Positions 58,870 through 64,000 of a DNA stretch of 64,000 nt are shown piece by piece. The notes beneath the pieces are model-generated. The model was not told the DNA's origin. It saw nothing but the letters and a program-made list of their open reading frames with translations, and made no database searches. The translations under genes were made by a program, and so were the position numbers. The first letter of the stretch is position 1, and the number at the start of each line of letters is the position of its first letter. Source of the DNA: Brooklawnia propionicigenes (GTDB taxonomy: Bacteria; Actinomycetota; Actinomycetes; Propionibacteriales; Propionibacteriaceae); assembly GCF_030297015.1 (NCBI RefSeq), contig NZ_AP028056.1:2490939-2554938 (forward strand). Direction: 5' to 3'.

Positions 58870-59604
58870 GTGAGCGATCGAATCGATGGGCGCAAGGCGG
58901 CCGAGTTGCGGCCGGTGTCATTCAGCAGGGGCTGGCTCGACCATGCCGAGGGATCGGTGCTGGTGGAGTTCGGCCGAACCAGGGTATTGGTGGCCGCTTC
59001 GGTGACCGAGGGCGTGCCGCGCTGGCGCAGGGGCTCCGGTCTGGGCTGGGTGACCAGCGAGTACGAGATGCTGCCGCGGGCCACCAACACCCGCAACGAT
59101 CGCGAATCCCGTAAGGGACGCATCGGCGGGCGTACCCACGAGATCAGCCGGCTGATCGGGCGTTCGCTGCGCGGAGTCATCGATTACAAGGCGCTCGGGG
59201 AGAACACCATCGTCATCGACTGCGATGTTCTGCAGGCCGACGGGGGCACCCGCACCGCGTCCATCACGGGAGCCTATGTGGCGCTGAGCGACGCGGTGTC
59301 CTGGTTGCGTGCGCGTCACCTGCTGGCCGGCGAGCCGCTGATCGGTTCGGTGTCTGCCATCAGCGTGGGCATCGTCCGCGGTCAGCCGATGCTCGACTTG
59401 TGCTATGAGGAGGATTCGTCGGCGGACGTCGACATGAACATCGTGTGCTCCGGAACCGGTGACTTCATCGAGGTGCAGGGCACCGCCGAGGGAGCGCCGT
59501 TCGATCGTGACCTGCTCAATCAGCTGCTCGATCTCGGGCAGGCCGGCTGCGCGGAACTCACCCGGATGCAGGCCGAAGCTCTCGCCGAACCGGTCCACCG
59601 ATGA
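58870..59604 (+). CDS. rph: Ribonuclease PH
   Basis: The 244-residue phosphorolytic exoribonuclease trims tRNA 3' ends. Signatures are [37 protein letters not shown] and [20 protein letters not shown]. The product overlaps rdgB by four bases, and it leads a run of six genes on this strand. Confidence 0.96.
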   Translation: MSDRIDGRKAAELRPVSFSRGWLDHAEGSVLVEFGRTRVLVAASVTEGVPRWRRGSGLGWVTSEYEMLPRATNTRNDRESRKGRIGGRTHEISRLIGRSLRGVIDYKALGENTIVIDCDVLQADGGTRTASITGAYVALSDAVSWLRARHLLAGEPLIGSVSAISVGIVRGQPMLDLCYEEDSSADVDMNIVCSGTGDFIEVQGTAEGAPFDRDLLNQLLDLGQAGCAELTRMQAEALAEPVHR

Positions 59605-60239
59605 CCAGCAGAGTGATGCTGGCGACCAACAACGCCAAGAAGCTGGCCGAGCTGCGGCGAATCGTCGCCGAACAGGGGCTGGGCGTCGAGATCGTCGGCC
59701 TGGCCGACGTGGACAGCTACCCGGAGCCCGCCGAGACCGAATGGACCTTCGAGGGCAATGCTCTGATCAAGGCCCGCGCCGGCGTCGAGCACAGTGGCCT
59801 GGTCACCTTGGCCGACGACTCGGGTCTGTGCGTGGATGCCCTGAATCAAATGCCGGGAGTCCGCTCGTCCCGCTGGGCTGGGCCCGACCACGACGATCAG
59901 GCCAATCTCGAGCTGGTGCTGCGCCAGATCGACGACGTGGACGATCCGCTGCGCGGCGCTCGCTTCGTCGCGGCGGTCGCGCTGGTGACCCCGGATGGCC
60001 GGGAGTTCACCACCCGTGGGGAAATGGGCGGCCAGCTGGCCAGGGTCCCTCGGGGTGCGAACGGATTCGGCTACGATCCGATCTTCGTCGCCGACGATCA
60101 GCTGCTGGAGCCCGGAACCGAACCCCTGACCACCGCGCAGATGACTGCCGAGCAGAAGGATGCGATCAGTCACCGCGGCCGTGCCCTGCGCGCGATGGTG
60201 CCGCAGCTGCTGGAGGTTCTCGGACTGGAGACGTCATGA
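59601..60239 (+). CDS. rdgB: Non-canonical purine NTP pyrophosphatase (RdgB/HAM1)
   Basis: The 212-residue enzyme removes ITP, dITP and XTP. It has [15 protein letters not shown], the [12 protein letters not shown] and [12 protein letters not shown] catalytic motifs, and [12 protein letters not shown] with [10 protein letters not shown] at the end. ATG 59601 overlaps the rph stop, and its own stop overlaps the thyA start. Confidence 0.96.
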   Translation: MTSRVMLATNNAKKLAELRRIVAEQGLGVEIVGLADVDSYPEPAETEWTFEGNALIKARAGVEHSGLVTLADDSGLCVDALNQMPGVRSSRWAGPDHDDQANLELVLRQIDDVDDPLRGARFVAAVALVTPDGREFTTRGEMGGQLARVPRGANGFGYDPIFVADDQLLEPGTEPLTTAQMTAEQKDAISHRGRALRAMVPQLLEVLGLETS

Positions 60240-61051
60240 AGCAGTATCTGGATCTCTTGCAGCACGTTCTCGATCACGGCGTTCACAAGCCTGATCGCAC
60301 CGGAACAGGGACACGCAGTGTGTTCGGCTATCAGATGCGCTTCGACCTGCAGGCAGGCTTTCCGCTGCTCACCACGAAGAAGATCTTCACCCGTGGGGTC
60401 TTCGGCGAGCTGCTCTGGTTCCTCAAGGGCTCGACGAATATCGAATGGCTGGTCCAGAACAAGATCCACATCTGGGACGAGTGGGCCTCCCCGGACGGCG
60501 AACTGGGGCCGATCTACGGCTACCAGTGGCGCAGCTGGCCCACCCCCGGCGGGGGCCACATCGATCAGATCGCTCAGGTGATCGATGCGATCAAGACCAA
60601 CCCCGATTCGCGCCGGCACATCGTCTCGGCCTGGAATGTCGGCGAGATCCCGCAGATGGCCCTGCCGCCGTGCCACGCGCTTTTCCAGTTCTATGTGGCG
60701 CCCGCGACCGGCGATGGCGAACGCGGAAAGCTGAGCTGTCAGCTGTACCAGCGCTCGGCGGACCTCTTCTTGGGTGTGCCGTTCAATATCGCGTCCTATG
60801 CCACGCTGACCCACATGGTGGCCCAGGTCTGCGATCTGGAGGTGGGCGACTTCGTCCACACCCTGGGGGATGCGCACATCTACGACAACCACCTCGATCA
60901 GGTACATGAGCAGCTCAGCCGCGAACCGCGCGCGCTGCCGAGACTGTGGTTGAGCCCTCAGGTGCGTGACATCTTCGACTTCACCCTGGATGACATCAAG
61001 GTCACCGACTATGACCCGCATCCGGCCATCAAGGCACCGATCGCGGTCTGA
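60236..61051 (+). CDS. thyA: Thymidylate synthase
   Basis: The 271-residue enzyme methylates dUMP to dTMP using methylene-tetrahydrofolate. It contains [20 protein letters not shown], the catalytic cysteine in [12 protein letters not shown], and the [20 protein letters not shown] substrate loop. It is translationally coupled to rdgB and followed by dihydrofolate reductase, its cofactor partner. Confidence 0.98.
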   Translation: MKQYLDLLQHVLDHGVHKPDRTGTGTRSVFGYQMRFDLQAGFPLLTTKKIFTRGVFGELLWFLKGSTNIEWLVQNKIHIWDEWASPDGELGPIYGYQWRSWPTPGGGHIDQIAQVIDAIKTNPDSRRHIVSAWNVGEIPQMALPPCHALFQFYVAPATGDGERGKLSCQLYQRSADLFLGVPFNIASYATLTHMVAQVCDLEVGDFVHTLGDAHIYDNHLDQVHEQLSREPRALPRLWLSPQVRDIFDFTLDDIKVTDYDPHPAIKAPIAV

Positions 61052-61083
61052 TGAAGTCCCGCCGCAAAGGAGAGGCGCAGCAG

Positions 61084-61578
61084 ATGAAACTCATTGCGAT
61101 TGCCGTGGTGGCCAGCAACGGCGTGATCGGAGATGGCAACGATCAGCCGTTCAAGTTCGCCGAGGACTGGGCACGGTTCAAGAAGATCACCATGGGCCAC
61201 TCGATGATCATGGGACGCAAGACTCATGAGGCCATGGGCCTGCTGCCGGGGCGAACCAGCATCGTCATCACCCACCATCCCGAGAAGCTCAGCTTCCCGG
61301 TGTCCGAGGATGGGCGTCCGCGGGGCATCGCGGTGACCAGCTGGGAGCAGGCAGTGCAGGTGCCCACCGGCGACGCCGACGAGGTCAGGTATGTCATCGG
61401 TGGCGGACAGATCTACCGGCTCGCCTGGCCACATCTGGACGAGTTGGACATCACCGAGGTGCACGCACAAGCTGCGGGCTCGGTGCTTTTTCCGGAGATC
61501 AAACCCGAAGAATGGAAGGAGGTCTCGCGACAGCCGCGCGGCGAATTCGACTTCGTGCGGTACACGCGAGCACAGTAA
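61084..61578 (+). CDS. Dihydrofolate reductase
   Basis: The 164-residue enzyme regenerates tetrahydrofolate after ThyA. It shows LIAIAVVASNGVIGDGNDQP, ITMGHSMIMGRKTHEAMG and YVIGGGQIYRLAW. The ATG at 61084 is chosen because conserved sequence begins there and GAGG lies eight bases upstream; ATG 61051, overlapping thyA, would add 11 basic residues. The next gene overlaps the stop (TAATG). Confidence 0.95.
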   Translation: MKLIAIAVVASNGVIGDGNDQPFKFAEDWARFKKITMGHSMIMGRKTHEAMGLLPGRTSIVITHHPEKLSFPVSEDGRPRGIAVTSWEQAVQVPTGDADEVRYVIGGGQIYRLAWPHLDELDITEVHAQAAGSVLFPEIKPEEWKEVSRQPRGEFDFVRYTRAQ

Positions 61579-62003
61579 TGAAGATCAACCTCGAGGTGGG
61601 CGATGTCGCCCAGTTCACCAAGACTCTGGGCGAGTCGGACGTCTACCTGTTCGCGGGTATCACCGGCGATCTGTCCCCAAACCACATCAACGAGGAGTAC
61701 GGCCGGACCACTCCCTACGGGGGTCGTATCGCGCACGGCATGCTGGTGCTGAGTCTGTCGTCCGCCTGCTCGACGATGATCCAGGCGAGAGCCGGACAGG
61801 CGTGCGTGAGCTACGGATACGACAAGGTGCGGTTCACCGCAGGAGTACTGATCGGCGACACATTGACGGTGACTTACACCATCACCGAGGTCGATCAGGA
61901 GGCAGCGAAGACCTACTCGAGCATCGAGATCCACAACCAGGGTGGCGAGTTGTGTGCGGTGGGCAAGCACATTCTGAAGTTCTTCGACGCACCACTGGCG
62001 TAG
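61578..62003 (+). CDS. MaoC-like hot-dog dehydratase
   Basis: The 141-residue protein has the R-specific enoyl-CoA hydratase pattern FAGITGDLSPNHINEEYGRT followed by GGRIAHGMLVLSL, giving the Asp/His active-site pair. Family members hydrate enoyl-CoA in fatty acid or polyhydroxyalkanoate metabolism. Its substrate is unknown and its place between dihydrofolate reductase and dinB gives no obvious clue. It is translationally coupled to the reductase. Confidence 0.88.
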   Translation: MKINLEVGDVAQFTKTLGESDVYLFAGITGDLSPNHINEEYGRTTPYGGRIAHGMLVLSLSSACSTMIQARAGQACVSYGYDKVRFTAGVLIGDTLTVTYTITEVDQEAAKTYSSIEIHNQGGELCAVGKHILKFFDAPLA

Positions 62004-62015
62004 CAGGGCGGAATA

Positions 62016-63377
62016 GTGCGAGCCTCGGCGTCGATCCTGCACCTGGATCTCGATGCCTTCTTTGCATCGGTCGAGCAGCGCGACAAGCCGTCGCTGCGCG
62101 GCAAACCGGTGATCGTGGGAGGCATCGGCGGACGCGGGGTGGTCGCTACTGCCAGCTACGAGGCCCGCGAGTTCGGAGTCGGGTCGGCGATGTCGACGGC
62201 CGAGGCACGACGGCGCGCTCCGCACGCCGCCTATCTGGGCGGCCGCTTCGACGCCTACCGGCAATCGAGTCGCATCGTGATGGCGCTGCTGCACGAGTTG
62301 AGCCCGGTCGTGGAGCCGCTGAGCATCGACGAGGCCTACGTCGATCTCGCCGCGGGCGGTATCGAGACCAGTTCTGTCGTGGAGCTGGACCGGCTGGTCG
62401 GTGATCTGCGTGCCGAGCTGACCCGCCGGACCGAGGGACTGAGTGCCTCGGTCGGGGTCGGCTCGAGCAAGTTCATCGCAAAGCTCGCCTCGGAGGCGGC
62501 GAAGCCGGATGGATGGCTCGTCGTGGCCCCCGGGCGGGAGCTGGAGATGATCACGCCGATGTCCGTGCGCGCGGTGCCCGGTGTCGGGCCGGCAACGATG
62601 GAGCGGCTGGCCCGGCTCGGCGTGGTGACGGTGGCCGATCTGCAGCGAGCCTCGGCCAAGGAACTGGTGCGTGAGCTCGGCCAGGCTGCGGGATCCGGCC
62701 TGCGTGAACTGGCGTTCGCCAGGGACGATCGCGCGGTGCAGGCGGTCCGCGAAGCGAAGTCCATCTCCGTGGAGGACACGTTCGCGACCGATCTGACCGA
62801 TCCGCACGAGATCGCCGCGGTGATCGACCGGGACGCGGTGCTGGTGGCCGCCCGGATGCGCAAGGCAGGGCTGTTTGCGCGGACGGTGACGATCAAGGTG
62901 CGGCTTGGAGACTTCACCACATGGACGCGATCACGGACGCTGGACGGAGCCACCGACTCCGCCGAGCGAATCCGGGCCGTCGCCCGTGGACTGCTGGGCG
63001 GCCTGGCCACAACCAGCGGGGTGCGCCTGCTGGGGGTCGGGGTGGCGAACTTCACCGCGGCCGCCCAGGAGGAGCTGTTCTGGGCCGACGAGGAACTCGG
63101 TCCGATGACCGAAGAGGTCACCTCGGTGCCGGCGATGAGGCGGCGGCACGGGTCGAGCGGCGCATGGATCCCCGGCATGGATGTCGAGCACGAAGAACAC
63201 GGCCGCGGCTGGGTCTGGGGTGCAGGTCACGGGGTCGTCACCGTGCGTTTCGAGACCCGGTTGACCGGTGTCGGTCCGGTCCGCTCGCTCGCGTCCGACG
63301 ACCCGGGACTTCATCCGGTCGGGCCGCTGCCGATGGCCTTCCAGGTCGATGACAGCGAGGATCCGGCCCCCGGCTAG
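62016..63377 (+). CDS. dinB: DNA polymerase IV (Y family)
   Basis: The 453-residue protein begins ILHLDLDAFFASVEQRDKPS with the first catalytic acidic residues, has PLSIDEAYVDLAAGG with the remaining ones, GVGSSKFIAKLASEAAKPDG, and the little-finger region. It is a translesion polymerase. The C-terminal ~75 residues (HEEHGRGWVWGAGHGVVTVR) are an extension beyond the standard core, seen in actinobacterial DinB proteins. No beta-clamp motif was assigned. The GTG at 62016 has no strong ribosome binding site. Confidence 0.94.
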   Translation: MRASASILHLDLDAFFASVEQRDKPSLRGKPVIVGGIGGRGVVATASYEAREFGVGSAMSTAEARRRAPHAAYLGGRFDAYRQSSRIVMALLHELSPVVEPLSIDEAYVDLAAGGIETSSVVELDRLVGDLRAELTRRTEGLSASVGVGSSKFIAKLASEAAKPDGWLVVAPGRELEMITPMSVRAVPGVGPATMERLARLGVVTVADLQRASAKELVRELGQAAGSGLRELAFARDDRAVQAVREAKSISVEDTFATDLTDPHEIAAVIDRDAVLVAARMRKAGLFARTVTIKVRLGDFTTWTRSRTLDGATDSAERIRAVARGLLGGLATTSGVRLLGVGVANFTAAAQEELFWADEELGPMTEEVTSVPAMRRRHGSSGAWIPGMDVEHEEHGRGWVWGAGHGVVTVRFETRLTGVGPVRSLASDDPGLHPVGPLPMAFQVDDSEDPAPG

Positions 63378-63422
63378 CGATCCGAGGGCCGGACACGGGA
63401 CCCACCTATCCGTGCGGCGACG

Positions 63423-64000
63423 TCAGTTCTTGCGCTGCTGCCTCGCGAACAAGATCAACATCAGCAACAGCACGGCGCCGTAGGCAATCTGCTGGCCGGC
63501 ATCCGACAGGCCGACGACCTGCAAGAAGCTGAGCAGAACCACGATGGTACCGACGCCGGAGAAGGTGCCTCCGTACCCGCCGACGCCGCCGAAGATGCTG
63601 GTGCCGCCGATCACGACTGCCGCGATGGACTTGAGCTGGTACGGTCCGCCCAGGTCGTAGTAGCTCGACCCGATGTAGCCGGTCAGCATGAGGCCGGCCA
63701 AGGCGGACATCACGCCCGAGATGACATAGATGGCGATCACGATGACGGCCACCCGCACGCCGGAGGCCTGCGCGGCCCGGCGACTCAGGCCGACCGCGTA
63801 CAGCTGCATTCCGAAGACCGACTTGCGCAGCACCAGGATGATGCCGATGCCCAGGATTACCCACAGCACCACGCCCCCGGTCAGCACCCCGGCGAACCGG
63901 GCCTGCATGAAGGTCACGATCGCGGGACTGGCATTGCCCTTGTTCACGCCTCCGGTGATCAGGTAGCCGGTACCCAGCAGCATCGTCATGGTTGCCAGTG
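63423..64000 (-). CDS. Sugar ABC transporter permease, C-terminal part (start outside window)
   Basis: The visible 192 or so residues are the C-terminal portion of a ribose/xylose-type permease (BPD_transp_2 family). This is seen in SVFGMQLYAVGLSRRAAQAS, the LAGLMLTGYIGSSYYDLGGP helix and VVIGGTSIFGGVGGYGGTFS. The frame is open to the last base of the window, so the N-terminus lies beyond it. It is convergent with dinB, 45 bp apart. Its ATPase and binding-protein partners must be outside. Confidence 0.88.
   Translation of the reverse strand, partial: LATMTMLLGTGYLITGGVNKGNASPAIVTFMQARFAGVLTGGVVLWVILGIGIILVLRKSVFGMQLYAVGLSRRAAQASGVRVAVIVIAIYVISGVMSALAGLMLTGYIGSSYYDLGGPYQLKSIAAVVIGGTSIFGGVGGYGGTFSGVGTIVVLLSFLQVVGLSDAGQQIAYGAVLLLMLILFARQQRKN

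Noticed and set aside
1-64000. Search for tRNA, rRNA, toxin-antitoxin, restriction or phage genes
   Set aside because: No convincing candidate found; the small kinase at 19428 resembles zeta-type P-loop proteins but lacks an antitoxin partner.

Overview
The window is high-G+C DNA from an actinobacterium. WhiB, TIGR03089, DUF3039, DUF3499 and DUF2017 proteins, acyl-CoA carboxylase epsilon and a mycobacterial-type mannose/WhiB2/ahcY gene order all point that way. Pyruvate:ferredoxin oxidoreductase, biotin-dependent acyl-CoA carboxylases and two lactate-oxidation systems suggest a facultatively anaerobic, lactate-using member of or near the Propionibacteriaceae; that placement is inference. No tRNA, rRNA or CRISPR array was seen, and no defence system was recognised.

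Layout. 1-3514: a fructose PTS gene (fruA) broken by two copies of one IS256-family element in inverted orientation. The copy at 1906-3306 has a perfect 8-bp target duplication, and removing it restores the reading frame. 3636-9435: DeoR-type regulator, pyruvate:ferredoxin oxidoreductase, dihydroorotate-dehydrogenase-like flavoprotein and a DUF1992 protein. 9544-19946: HPr, acyl-CoA carboxylase alpha, Nudix hydrolase, asparagine permease and asparaginase, Maf, carboxylase epsilon and beta, biotin ligase, PH-domain protein and a small kinase. 19957-24258: peptidase E, purK-purE, a CueP-like lipoprotein and an ABC exporter. 25168-38943: envelope and mannose region (LCP protein, TIGR03089, manC, WhiB, large glycosyltransferase, DUF5719, metallopeptidase-like, DUF3499, eukaryotic-type phosphomannomutase, Trm112-like, SIS protein, ahcY). 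39061-50100: MFS transporter, RDD protein, malQ, pncA, TPP-riboswitch-controlled thiM-thiED, pncB, clpS and murI. 50268-58711: lactate regulon (D-lactate dehydrogenase, LldR-like regulator, lactate permease, lutABC). 58870-63377: rph-rdgB-thyA-dfrA-maoC-dinB. 63423-end: the start-truncated end of a sugar ABC permease.

How the genes fit together. Lactate enters through the permease and is oxidised to pyruvate by Dld or LutABC. Pyruvate is split by the oxidoreductase to acetyl-CoA and reduced ferredoxin. Biotin ligase sits next to the carboxylase it would activate. Fructose uptake through this PTS should be lost, although HPr is intact.

The most notable signal is regulatory. About 18 genes, nearly all first in their transcription unit, have a TANNNT-type -10 hexamer 6-8 nt upstream of the start codon, the layout of leaderless mRNAs. 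Several divergent pairs share only 31-34 bp carrying two back-to-back -10 boxes, and in two places the TAG stop codon of the upstream gene forms the first half of the next -10 box. The lactate regulon carries two TGGTNNNACCA operators flanking lldR and a DtxR/IdeR-like iron box.
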